Below are positions 1 to 8,322 of a stretch of DNA of 64,000 bases, piece by piece. The first letter of the stretch is position 1. Every line of letters starts with the position of its first letter. The stretch is from Candidatus Lindowbacteria bacterium RIFCSPLOWO2_12_FULL_62_27. GTDB lineage: Bacteria > Lindowbacteria > 2-12-FULL-62-27. The position numbers were made by a program, and so were the translations under genes. The notes under the pieces were generated by a model. The model searched no databases. It saw nothing but the letters and a program-made list of their open reading frames with translations, and was not told the DNA's origin. The stretch is taken from NCBI GenBank assembly GCA_001784175.1, contig MFPR01000033.1, forward strand, positions 573 to 64,572, given 5' to 3'.

Positions 1-526
1 GCACGGACGACGCCGAGAGCGACGACGGCGGGAATTCGGGCGGAATGCGGCGTACCGACAGCTGTTTATCTGCCGGCAAGCGGGCTCCTGGGATAGCCCC
101 TCCGAAAGTTGTTTTGCGCTCGCCATAAACCTCCGCCTGCGTGGGCGAGCGCTTCAATGAGGACCCGTATTTCGTGCCCGGAATCGTGCTCGCTGGGCGG
201 CCGATTTCGTCCTGCGGCGATTTTTGCCGCAGGGCGACGGCCGCCGAAAAATCGCTGACGCTGCCTTCACGATTACGGGTTCGCCCATTGCCTCTGCCGC
301 CGCGGTTGATCGGGAAGCACCAGCGTGGGCGGGTTCGTCCCGCACCAACGGTGCGGGACGAGTGCCGCCGGCGATCACGGGTTGCGGAGGGAATGGTCAC
401 GGGGCAGCGGGATATGGATGCGGCACGGATTATGCGCTCGTGCGGCACCACGTGTGTCTGCGGCGCGTAATCGTGAGGCGGGTGCGTCCGCACCCGCCCA
501 CTAAGCCTGCCGGCGTTTGAGGCGAA
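1..526. other. Gene-poor stretch with hairpins
   Basis: No convincing gene was found. The open frames here (up to about 110 codons) have arginine- and proline-rich translations typical of GC-rich non-coding frames. Several perfect short inverted repeats are visible: CTGCGGC/GCCGCAG around 211-231, CCGCACC/GGTGCGG around 340-357, and GCGGGTGCG/CGCACCCGC with a 2-base loop at 478-497. The last could act as a terminator or be a relic of a palindromic repeat. Confidence 0.5.
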
Positions 527-943
527 TTACCTGTTCTGGCGGAGATAGCGGCCGATCATGAAGGCCACGCCATCTCTTTGCTCGTCAGTGAGATTAAGCC
601 CTCGCAATATTTCCTCCGGCACTTCTTCTCGGACTGACACAGTACCCACTGTCGATTGAACCGCCTGCCTATTCCACAACAAACAAAAAAATCCACCTCC
701 GTTCGCTCGGATCATCACGGCGAATTCGATCGCTTCACAAAGGCAGAGCAGTTCATGGATTGTCGGCAGACGCTCTTCAGCGAAAAAACGGAATTGTGAG
801 CGTACTGTCAGAGGGCAGACTTTCCCCAAGAAGTCGTAGAGCAACATATGTCCCACCACCTCCGCCGCGAAGTCGCACGACCATGGGTCGTGGACCCCAC
901 CGCCCACTTGCCCAAGTGTGCGCCGGGTCGGAAGTCTATTCAA
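527..943 (-). pseudogene. C-terminal remnant of RecG-like ATP-binding regulator (tentative)
   Basis: A 138-codon frame ending in TAA. Its first 40 residues look like non-coding translation. From about residue 70 it reads like the end of an AlbA_2/HATPase_c_4 (RecG-like) protein: a hydrophobic strand before a GGGF turn and an LW strand, then a segment ending EEILRGLNLTDEQRDGVAF that resembles the helix before the terminal winged helix of that family. The ATPase core and the winged helix are absent, so this would be a fragment. Its base composition is less GC-rich than the genes downstream. No ribosome binding site was found. The family match is by eye only, and it could be a short orphan gene instead. 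Confidence 0.3.
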
Positions 944-1206
944 CTACGACGGAAAAGTGGTCTCCATTTGGTCTCCAGTAGGATGCCAAAACACGACAAA
1001 TTCCGACAAACTGTGAGGGTTGACGCGACGGCAGAGAATGCGGGTTAACTCTCTGATTTATCTGTAACTACGTGATAGCTGAACGACATTCGGAAGTGTT
1101 GCGATTTTCGCCATTAGAAGATTTACAGTCTGCTCTCGTTGTCCACTGGAGCACCTCCCCGGGAACAACGAATCCTTATACTCTAGCCCCTGATGGAGGT
1201 CAACCA

Positions 1207-1576
1207 GTGGGCATACGATGTTCGGATTTATACCGGATCACGGCGACCATCCACCCGGAGAAAAGCCGCGCGATGATCGACGCCGCCGTCGCCCTCGGCG
1301 CGCCGCGCGTATTCATCGTCAAGGGCCGGGGCGTCATGCACGAAAAGAAAATCGGACCTCTGACTGTGCCGGGCCTCTCGCCCTCCTTTGATATCCTGAA
1401 TTTGATCGTGCCCGAAGGAGCGCTGAACCGACGAGCGGGAGATCACCTCGCGGACCATCGGCGAAAAACAGGTCAAACCGATGGTCGAAGCGATCACCGC
1501 GATGCCGGAGCTCGCCGGCACACCGGTCATCCTCTTCGCCTGCCCCTCGCCGCAGGCGCTGACGTATATGAAATAG
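1207..1576 (+). pseudogene. PII-like small regulatory protein, broken by a +1 frameshift
   Basis: GGAGG at 1195-1199 precedes GTG 1207. The frame reads YRITATIHPEKSRAMIDAAV, then a KGRG segment and an LIVPEGAL strand, the layout of a PII/CutA-like ferredoxin fold. At 1426-1427 the sequence has CTGAACC. Removing one A gives L-T-D-E and continues as EITSRTIGEKQVKPMVEAI to TAG at 1574-1576. The repaired protein would be about 122 residues, the usual size for PII. In the uncorrected frame the tail runs to 1662 as arginine-rich nonsense. A sequencing error cannot be excluded. The PII assignment is from the alternating strand/helix pattern and the KGRG motif, not from a search. Confidence 0.5.
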
Positions 1577-1663
1577 CGCGCGGAACTTGCGCAAGAAAAC
1601 GCTGTAAAAAATCCACCGGGTCAACCCTTCCCGGATTCCCCGTGGGTATGCTAAGAAAATAGC

Positions 1664-2047
1664 GTGATGCCCCGAAGATTCTTGGAAAGCCTTTTTGCCT
1701 TTTCGATTTTCATTTTCAGCCCCGTTGCGCTCTGCGTCGGGGTGCCCATTCAATCGTTTGCTCAGATCGAAACGGAAACGCCAGTCCCATCCGGCGAGTC
1801 ACAGGGAGTTGCGGAATCTGAATGCCACCTTTCCGGGTTAAAGACCCGCCGCCGGAGTATCGATTTTTCCACCGGTCGGGCGCCCGTATGGCGGTTGTCG
1901 ATCCACCGGCCCATTTCCGCCGAACATCCGCCGGACGGCGTCCGCCGGACGGATTTCTCCCAAAGGAATCTTTATCAGCGTATCGAGGTTTACCGCATCC
2001 AGAAACGCCCGCCTGTTGTTTGTTCTGCCCGTTTCGGTAATCCATGA
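1664..2047 (+). CDS. Possible secreted orphan protein (weak)
   Basis: A 127-codon frame opening with a plausible signal peptide: basic MMPRRF, a hydrophobic stretch to about residue 25, then a polar QIETETPVPSGES segment. After about residue 55 the translation becomes arginine-rich and loses protein character, which suggests decay or that only the start is real. No good ribosome binding site was found. On the opposite strand, 1838-2140 also gives a protein-like stretch. I see nothing else in 1577-2143. Confidence 0.2.
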   Translation: MMPRRFLESLFAFSIFIFSPVALCVGVPIQSFAQIETETPVPSGESQGVAESECHLSGLKTRRRSIDFSTGRAPVWRLSIHRPISAEHPPDGVRRTDFSQRNLYQRIEVYRIQKRPPVVCSARFGNP

Positions 2048-2143
2048 AGGGATTTCAATTTCAAAAGATGATTTGCCTTGCTCCGTGTGATGTGTGGTGC
2101 GCGGGGTGTCTGATGTGGGAAACAAGATGACCGGAGGTTTGAA

Positions 2144-3874
2144 ATGAATCTGTCGAACTTCAATAAGGCGGCGTATCCGATCCAGGCCCTTTTCAAATAT
2201 ATCTACCGCTGGTTCTTCGCCTGCCCGGACAAGCTTTCCCACTCGAAGATCTCGACCTTTCTCTCCTGTTCGCTCAAATACCATTTCCAGTACGGCAAGA
2301 AATGGCCGACCCGCCTGACGGGGGCGCTCACGTACGGATCCGTCATCCACAAAGTCCTCGAACTCTTTCACGCCCGTTACGACGTCCCGCTGGCCACAGA
2401 GGAGGATATCCTCGATCTTCTGGAGGAGCGCTGGTCGTCGGACGGGTTCAAGACAGCGGAGGAGGAACAGGAATACAAAGCGCGCGGCCGACGGCTTCTT
2501 TCCAAATATCTGGCCGAGGCGAAGGCCCATCCGCCCAATGTTTGGCGGACGGAGCTGTTTGTCGAGGCGACGATCGGCGGTGTCTCGGTGGTCGGCCGGA
2601 TGGACCGGGTGGACCGGGAAGCGGACGGGAGCCTGACGATCGTCGATTACAAAACGGGCGACAAAATGCTGGATCCCGAGTCTCTTCAATCGGACCTTCA
2701 GGCCAATCTGTATTATCTGCTCGGCGAGAAAACCATCGGGCGAAAATTCAAAAAGTTTTTTTACTGGTATCTGGAAAAAGACCGAAAAGTTCCCGTCACG
2801 ATCACGGACGCGGCCCGCAAGGAGACGGAGCAGGTCGTCCGGACCACGGCACACCGGATGCAGTATGACGATCCGAAACCGAAAAAGGGCGTGTTGTGCA
2901 ATTGGTGCGATTATTACGAACGGTGTCCGGCATGGAAGAGCCGCCCCGAACGGCTCTACAAGATCGTCCGCGAATCAGAGGACCGGCTGGGATTGTCCTA
3001 TTCGAAAATCAGCCAATTCCTGAACTGTCCCATGGTCTACAAGAAGGTTTATCTCGACAAAATTTCTCCGAAGCCCAAGGGATTTTTCGCCATCGGCCAC
3101 ACGGTGCATCAGACGATGGAGGAGTTTTACATGTATGACGGCCCGCTGTCCGAACCGCCTCTCGCATGGCTCCTCAAGCTCTATCACGAACACTGGATCG
3201 GGAGGGGCTACGAGTCCAAAGACGCCGAGGAGCAGGTGAGGCGGGAGGGCGAGCAGTGGATGCGGAACTACCACGCCAAATACGTGAAGGGCAAATTCCG
3301 CCGGGGAACTTACAAGGTCGAAGAATACTTCGAATTGCCGCTCGGCCGGCACGCGATCATCGGATACATGGACCGCCTGGACAAAAATGACGACGGCACC
3401 TTCTCGCTCGTTGACTATAAAACCGATCCGGTCATGCGGACGCAGGAGGATGTGAACAAGGACAAGCAGTTGTTTCTCTACGCGTGGGCCTGCAAAAAGC
3501 TGGGCATTCCGCTGCGGGACCAGACATTGATTTTCGTCAAATTCAACGAACACCTCACGACGACGCACACGGAAAAAGACATCGCCGACTTTGAAGCTGA
3601 GATGCTGAAGGTCGCGGACGAGATGGTCGAATCCGAGCGAATCGCGCGTGAGGCGTCGCCCGCGGAAATCGAAAAGCGGTTTGCTCCCAGGATCAACAAA
3701 TACTGCGGCGGCTGTGACTACTTGCCGGTCTGCCCCAAACGCGAGGAAATTCTGACCCAACACAAGGACGAGATCATGCACGCGATTGACGAGACCAAAT
3801 TGAGGGACCGGATTCCCGAAGACGCCGCCGCCGACGTCGAATCGGAACAGCCGGAACCCTCGACCATGCCATGA
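2144..3874 (+). CDS. Tandem PD-(D/E)XK (RecB/Cas4-like) nuclease with two Fe-S cysteine sets
   Basis: A 576-residue protein with the PDDEXK_1 fold twice. Copy 1 (about 26-265) has GRMDRVD, then IVDYKTG with Asp168 and Lys170. Copy 2 (about 285-535) has GYMDRLD, then LVDYKT with Asp424 and Lys426. Each copy carries the four cysteines expected of an AddB/Cas4-type iron-sulfur clamp: Cys42 with Cys252, 255 and 261, and Cys295 with Cys521, 524 and 530. There is no helicase domain. GGAGG at 2133-2137 sets ATG 2144. The likely role is DNA-end processing in repair or DNA uptake; it heads the run that contains comEC. The tandem arrangement in one chain is unusual among RecB-type nucleases known to me. 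Activity is inferred from intact catalytic motifs. Confidence 0.85.
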   Translation: MNLSNFNKAAYPIQALFKYIYRWFFACPDKLSHSKISTFLSCSLKYHFQYGKKWPTRLTGALTYGSVIHKVLELFHARYDVPLATEEDILDLLEERWSSDGFKTAEEEQEYKARGRRLLSKYLAEAKAHPPNVWRTELFVEATIGGVSVVGRMDRVDREADGSLTIVDYKTGDKMLDPESLQSDLQANLYYLLGEKTIGRKFKKFFYWYLEKDRKVPVTITDAARKETEQVVRTTAHRMQYDDPKPKKGVLCNWCDYYERCPAWKSRPERLYKIVRESEDRLGLSYSKISQFLNCPMVYKKVYLDKISPKPKGFFAIGHTVHQTMEEFYMYDGPLSEPPLAWLLKLYHEHWIGRGYESKDAEEQVRREGEQWMRNYHAKYVKGKFRRGTYKVEEYFELPLGRHAIIGYMDRLDKNDDGTFSLVDYKTDPVMRTQEDVNKDKQLFLYAWACKKLGIPLRDQTLIFVKFNEHLTTTHTEKDIADFEAEMLKVADEMVESERIAREASPAEIEKRFAPRINKYCGGCDYLPVCPKREEILTQHKDEIMHAIDETKLRDRIPEDAAADVESEQPEPSTMP

Positions 3875-3892
3875 CGAAAGCGGCCGCCTGAC

Positions 3893-4111
3893 ATGCAGAC
3901 CGCCGGTCGAATGGTTCTGTTCGGCATGATCGTCGCCATGCTCCTTGGCGCCACGGTCCTCTTTTGGAGGAACGGCTTCACGGTTGAAGGCATGTTTGAG
4001 AATCACTGGCGCAAGACTCTTCAAAGCAACGCCGAGTATTATCCCGCGGTCGGCAAGGGAACCCTTCCGGCCGCCGAAGTCGATCCGTCCTGGTCGACCG
4101 AAGGGTACTGA
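3893..4111 (+). CDS. Small membrane-anchored protein
   Basis: A 72-residue protein with one transmembrane helix (about residues 6-25) followed by a short polar tail with WRKTLQ and ending DPSWSTEGY. It lies 18 bp after the nuclease gene and 2 bp before comEC, so it is almost certainly co-transcribed with them. I do not recognise a family. The tight packing and a clean N-terminal hydrophobic helix argue that it is real; the ribosome binding site is weak. Confidence 0.6.
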   Translation: MQTAGRMVLFGMIVAMLLGATVLFWRNGFTVEGMFENHWRKTLQSNAEYYPAVGKGTLPAAEVDPSWSTEGY

Positions 4112-4113
4112 CC

Positions 4114-7008
4114 ATGTCCTTAACTCCGGGCCGGATGTTCGATTGGTTCCGATCGAAATCGGGCGCGAAGTTGCCCGCGCGGCGGCCGGAGGTCCTGCGG
4201 CCCAGCCTGAAAAAATCGCCCATCTGGATCCCGCGGCATCTGTTGATCCTGTTTTGTTACGCCTATATTATCGGCATCGTCGCCGGGATGTACGTCTACC
4301 GGATTCCCCCGTCGTTTCTGATGTATGGATACGGCGCGCTCGTCATCAGCTTGCTGGCCGCGATGATGATTGGATTCCTCAAACGCCAGCATGCCTGGAC
4401 CGCCGGCGCCATCGCCCTCGCCGCCACCGCCCTCGGTCTGGTCAACTACTCTCGCGCCCTCGACACATCGGACCCGAGGCATCTGGTTCATTTCGCCGGC
4501 GAGGGCTTTGACGAGCGAGTCACGCTGACGGGTGTGGTGACGTCCGACCCGGACATCCGGGAACGGTACACCAATCTGGTGGTGGAGCCGGTCACGGTCG
4601 AAACCGAAGAGGGTGAGACCGTCCGGCCAAGCGGTGGCGGCGTCATGGTGCGGCTCTATCCGGACAGCCTCGATTCTTATGGGGACTATGCCTACGGCGA
4701 CAGCATTCAGGTCCGGGCGCCGCTGGTCATTCCGCGTCGAGGCGCGAATCCCGGCGCGTTTGACTACCGGCAGTGGCTGATCGAGCGGCAGGGCTGTTAC
4801 GCGACGATGCAGGTGCGTCGAAATTCGGAAATCCAAAGACTGGGCCGGAACCGCACACATTTCCTTGTCGATTTCTCTCTGCGGATGAAGGAAAAAATTC
4901 TCGAGTCGATCCGCCTGACGATGCCCTACCCTGAATCCTCCTTCCTGGGTGGCGTGACCCTCGGCCTGAAGGGCGGTGTGACGCAGAAGACCCGGTTCGA
5001 ATTCCAATCGACCGGCATCGCGCACGTTCTGGCGGTGTCCGGTCTTCATGTGGGATTCGTCGCCGTCCTGCTGCTCATGCTGGCCCATTTGTTCAATCTG
5101 CCGGAGAAATTTCATCCGGTGTTTATCGTTCTGGGGTTGATCGTTTTCTCGATCATCACCGGCGCATCCCCCGCCACCGTCCGCGCGGCCATCATGTTCA
5201 GCATGTTCATCTGCATCCGGTATTACATGACGGGACTGGGGCTCGCGGCGTCGACGCTCCTCACCATTCCCGTCGCGGCCCTCGCGATCCTTCTGTCCAA
5301 TCCCCTGCTCGTGATGGACGCCAGTTTTCTCCTGTCCTTCGGCGCGGTCCTCTCGCTGGGGCTCTTGACATGGCCCCTTCAGATGGTTTTCAACCGCCTC
5401 TTCGTCGGGTTTCGACTGGTGGCGGCGGGACTCACGGTTGTGTTCCTGACATGGATGGCCCACGCGCACTGGGGCATGTTCTTTGATCGCTCGACCGCGC
5501 CGCTGATTTTCGGGAGTCTGGCGATTTTATGGGCCGCGGCTTTTTTGCTCCAGAAAAAATTCCCGACCGCCGTTCCCTACGGATTTACGTCCATCCATCC
5601 GTGGATCGGTTCCTTCATCGCCGCGCAGGTCGCCATCAATCTGGGCAACAGCCCGCTTTTCGCTCTCTACTTTTACCGCCTGTCGATCTCCGGATGGTAC
5701 GCCAATTTCATCGCCATTCCGCTCTGCGGCATCATCGTCCAGCTGGGAATTCTCGCCGGCTTGTTTTATATGATTCCGGTTGTCGGTCCCTATCTGGCCG
5801 CGATGATCAATGGCGGCAACTTCCTCTTTTGCGCGTTTTTCCTGGGCAGCGCGACCTTTTTCGCAAATCATTTTCCGTACCCCTACGTGGGAACGCCGTC
5901 GACGGAATTCGCGGTTGTCTACTACGCCGTCCTTGCGCTGTTTGTCTGGCATCGGCCCATCTGGCATCGAATCAAAACCGTTTACACGTGGTGGCTCTAC
6001 CGGAAGCAGGTTCCGGAAGTCCGCGGCAAACTTTACGCGACGCTGGCCGTGTCGGTTCTTCTGGTCAGCCTCCCGGTGTTCTACGTGATGGGCAACGCCT
6101 CCGGGCCGCGGCTTCGGATCGCCATTCTCGACGTCGGCCAGGGAAGCGTCACGATCATTCGGACGCCGTCGGAAAAGGGCATTCTCGTTGACGGCGCGCC
6201 GTATGACGGCTACCGGGACTTCAACGCCGGCCAGAACATCGTCGCCCCCGCTCTGTCGGATTACGGCATCAACGTCCTGGACCATGTGGTCCTGACGTCG
6301 TTCAAACCCGAGCACATGGGCGGCCTGCCGTTTCTCCTCCGGCAATTTCACGTCAAGGAGTTTGTCGACTGCCTGCCGCCCGAACTGGCCGACGCGAAGA
6401 CGACGTGGGACACGTTTGCCGCGCGACTCGCGAAATCCCCTTACGCGCCGCTTCTGGAAAGCAAATTCACCGACGAAATTTTTGAATCCTATCGAAAGGT
6501 TCTTGAGGCGGTCGAGGAGAAGCGGGCACGCAGGACCCATCCATCGCAAGGGCGCGTGATTCACGAAGAACAGACGCCGTACGGCATCCTGCGCGTTTCA
6601 ACCGTGGCACTGCCTGACACGGGGCTTTCCATCCCGATGCGGACCGCGCTGGTCAAAATTGAGTGGGGTCCGACCTGGTCGGTTCTTCTGACCGGGGATA
6701 TGACGGAAACGGAGATGGCTCTGGCCGCGAAGACCGACTCCGCCGCGCTCGACGCCGCCGTTCTCTTGTTGCCCTCTCACGGACAGGTTTTCGAGAAGTC
6801 GTTCCTCTCGGCCGTATCGCCCCGATACGCGGTGGCTCAATCCAGGTTGCCCTTCCGGCGGCGGGCCGCCAAGCCGCATGGGACGGAAGAGGAACTGGTA
6901 AACTATTTTCAAAAGGAAGGGGGCACCTATTTTCAGACCAACAAAAACGGCGCGATCCTGATCGAAAGCGACGGAAAACGGTTTTCCGTCAGGCCATATA
7001 CGCCCTAG
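4114..7008 (+). CDS. comEC: ComEC/Rec2 family DNA-uptake channel
   Basis: 964 residues in the usual three parts: N-terminal membrane region with a DUF4131-like domain (about 40-250), the Competence channel domain (about 270-560, with the HVLAVSGLHVGF signature), and a C-terminal metallo-beta-lactamase-like domain (about 660-960, beginning near ILDVGQGSV). ComEC transports single-stranded DNA across the inner membrane during transformation. The metal-binding motif of the last domain, normally HxHxDH, reads S-F-K-P-E-H at 729-734, and the later HHGS-type motif is PSHG, so the hydrolase site looks degenerate. ATG 4114 lies 2 bp after the upstream stop. Confidence 0.9.
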   Translation: MSLTPGRMFDWFRSKSGAKLPARRPEVLRPSLKKSPIWIPRHLLILFCYAYIIGIVAGMYVYRIPPSFLMYGYGALVISLLAAMMIGFLKRQHAWTAGAIALAATALGLVNYSRALDTSDPRHLVHFAGEGFDERVTLTGVVTSDPDIRERYTNLVVEPVTVETEEGETVRPSGGGVMVRLYPDSLDSYGDYAYGDSIQVRAPLVIPRRGANPGAFDYRQWLIERQGCYATMQVRRNSEIQRLGRNRTHFLVDFSLRMKEKILESIRLTMPYPESSFLGGVTLGLKGGVTQKTRFEFQSTGIAHVLAVSGLHVGFVAVLLLMLAHLFNLPEKFHPVFIVLGLIVFSIITGASPATVRAAIMFSMFICIRYYMTGLGLAASTLLTIPVAALAILLSNPLLVMDASFLLSFGAVLSLGLLTWPLQMVFNRLFVGFRLVAAGLTVVFLTWMAHAHWGMFFDRSTAPLIFGSLAILWAAAFLLQKKFPTAVPYGFTSIHPWIGSFIAAQVAINLGNSPLFALYFYRLSISGWYANFIAIPLCGIIVQLGILAGLFYMIPVVGPYLAAMINGGNFLFCAFFLGSATFFANHFPYPYVGTPSTEFAVVYYAVLALFVWHRPIWHRIKTVYTWWLYRKQVPEVRGKLYATLAVSVLLVSLPVFYVMGNASGPRLRIAILDVGQGSVTIIRTPSEKGILVDGAPYDGYRDFNAGQNIVAPALSDYGINVLDHVVLTSFKPEHMGGLPFLLRQFHVKEFVDCLPPELADAKTTWDTFAARLAKSPYAPLLESKFTDEIFESYRKVLEAVEEKRARRTHPSQGRVIHEEQTPYGILRVSTVALPDTGLSIPMRTALVKIEWGPTWSVLLTGDMTETEMALAAKTDSAALDAAVLLLPSHGQVFEKSFLSAVSPRYAVAQSRLPFRRRAAKPHGTEEELVNYFQKEGGTYFQTNKNGAILIESDGKRFSVRPYTP

Positions 7009-7053
7009 GCGATAATGATGAAAAAATCTCTTGGATAAACTACGATCCCGTCA

Positions 7054-8322
7054 ATGAGAATGACCCGGTGTCTGACCCTTTTGGCCGTTCTGTGTTTTCC
7101 GGCAGCGGCGGCCGCCGATGATTCCGGCGCGCGCGCACCCCTGCGCACGCTCAAAGAGGCCTACGTGAGCGCGCTTCAAAACAGCGAGCGAATCACGATC
7201 AGCGCGGAGGCCGTTCGAGAGGCCGAGGCCGTCTACCGGCAGACTCTGGGCGACGCGCTGCCTGAACTCACGTACCGTCGGACGGTGACGCGAAAGGACC
7301 GCACGGGATCGACGCCCGAACGGATGTTCCGTTTGAGCAAGACGGATTTGAGCGGCTACCGGGAGCTGGCGGAATTGCGCGCGGACACAGCCGAGGTCCG
7401 ACGCCTCGTCCACGAACGACTCCGGGCCGAACAGCTCCTCCTCTTCGACGTCGCGGGCGCCTTCTACGGATACCTCCAATCCGCCGAAAACATCACCGCC
7501 ACAAATCGACTCGTCGACCTGTCGCGTGAACGCCTCAGCGAGCTGCAAAAACGCGTGCGCGTCGGCCGGACACGCGAAGCCGATGCCGTCGGGCAGGAAT
7601 ATCAGATCGAATCTCTGCTGTCCCAGCTTGAGGAAAGCGAACGTCTCCTCGAGTCCCGCGGAAACCTCCTGTCCTTTCTCGCCGACGCGCCCGTTGCCCG
7701 GCCGGACGCAATCGACGCGGGAGTGTCGCGGGCCGGGCGGACACTGCCGCCGCTGGCGAGTTTCCTCGCGCGAATCGGCGCGCGGCCCGACGTCCGGGCC
7801 GCATCGGAAAACAGGGAGTCGGCCGGGGCCCTTCTGGACGCGGCACGCGCGGACCGCCTGCCCCAGCTCGACGCGACGGCGAACTACTACACCGACCGGC
7901 CCACATCGAACGCGGGTAATGATTGGGACGTCGCACTGACCGTGGACGTTCCTGTGTTCGACTGGAAAAAACGACAGGGCGCCGTGGATGAGGCCGCCGC
8001 GGTTCTGAAACAGCGCGAACAGGAACTTCGCGCCGCGCGCCGTCTGGCGGAATTGGAAATTCGAAATGCCTGGCGCGACTATGTCTCGGCCCGAAAACAG
8101 CTGGATCTCAGGAAAAAATCGGTCGACCTCGCGCGGCGCGACTACGAACTGCAGGCCCGCGACGACCGGCAGGGACTGGTGACCAGCCTGGAAGTCATCG
8201 AATCGCTCAACCGCCTGAACGCCGCCGAGCTGGCGCAGAACAGCGCGCGCCTCCAGGAACGGCTCGCAGCGGTCAACCTGGAAGTCGCCGCCGGATCGCG
8301 CCCTGAGGACATTCTCAAATGA
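7054..8322 (+). CDS. TolC-family outer-membrane efflux protein
   Basis: 422 residues with a signal peptide (MRMTRCLTLLAVLCFPAAAAA) and the two-fold OEP repeat: long helical stretches near residues 60-110, 135-200 and 300-400, separated by strand segments (DVALTVDVPVFDW). It would form the outer-membrane and periplasmic tunnel of a tripartite exporter. Its stop overlaps the start of the RND pump gene by 4 bases (ATGA), so the two are translationally coupled. No Shine-Dalgarno is evident. No periplasmic adaptor gene lies between or next to them, which is unusual for such a pair. Confidence 0.88.
   Translation: MRMTRCLTLLAVLCFPAAAAADDSGARAPLRTLKEAYVSALQNSERITISAEAVREAEAVYRQTLGDALPELTYRRTVTRKDRTGSTPERMFRLSKTDLSGYRELAELRADTAEVRRLVHERLRAEQLLLFDVAGAFYGYLQSAENITATNRLVDLSRERLSELQKRVRVGRTREADAVGQEYQIESLLSQLEESERLLESRGNLLSFLADAPVARPDAIDAGVSRAGRTLPPLASFLARIGARPDVRAASENRESAGALLDAARADRLPQLDATANYYTDRPTSNAGNDWDVALTVDVPVFDWKKRQGAVDEAAAVLKQREQELRAARRLAELEIRNAWRDYVSARKQLDLRKKSVDLARRDYELQARDDRQGLVTSLEVIESLNRLNAAELAQNSARLQERLAAVNLEVAAGSRPEDILK

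Noticed and set aside
1139-1182. TTGTCC and TATACT ahead of the PII-like gene as a promoter
   Set aside because: The boxes are 32 bp apart, too far for a standard promoter.
1838-2854. Minus-strand frame whose 3' part (1838-2140) looks protein-like
   Set aside because: Most of it is antisense to the tandem nuclease. The remaining 100 codons have no start of their own and no recognised motif.
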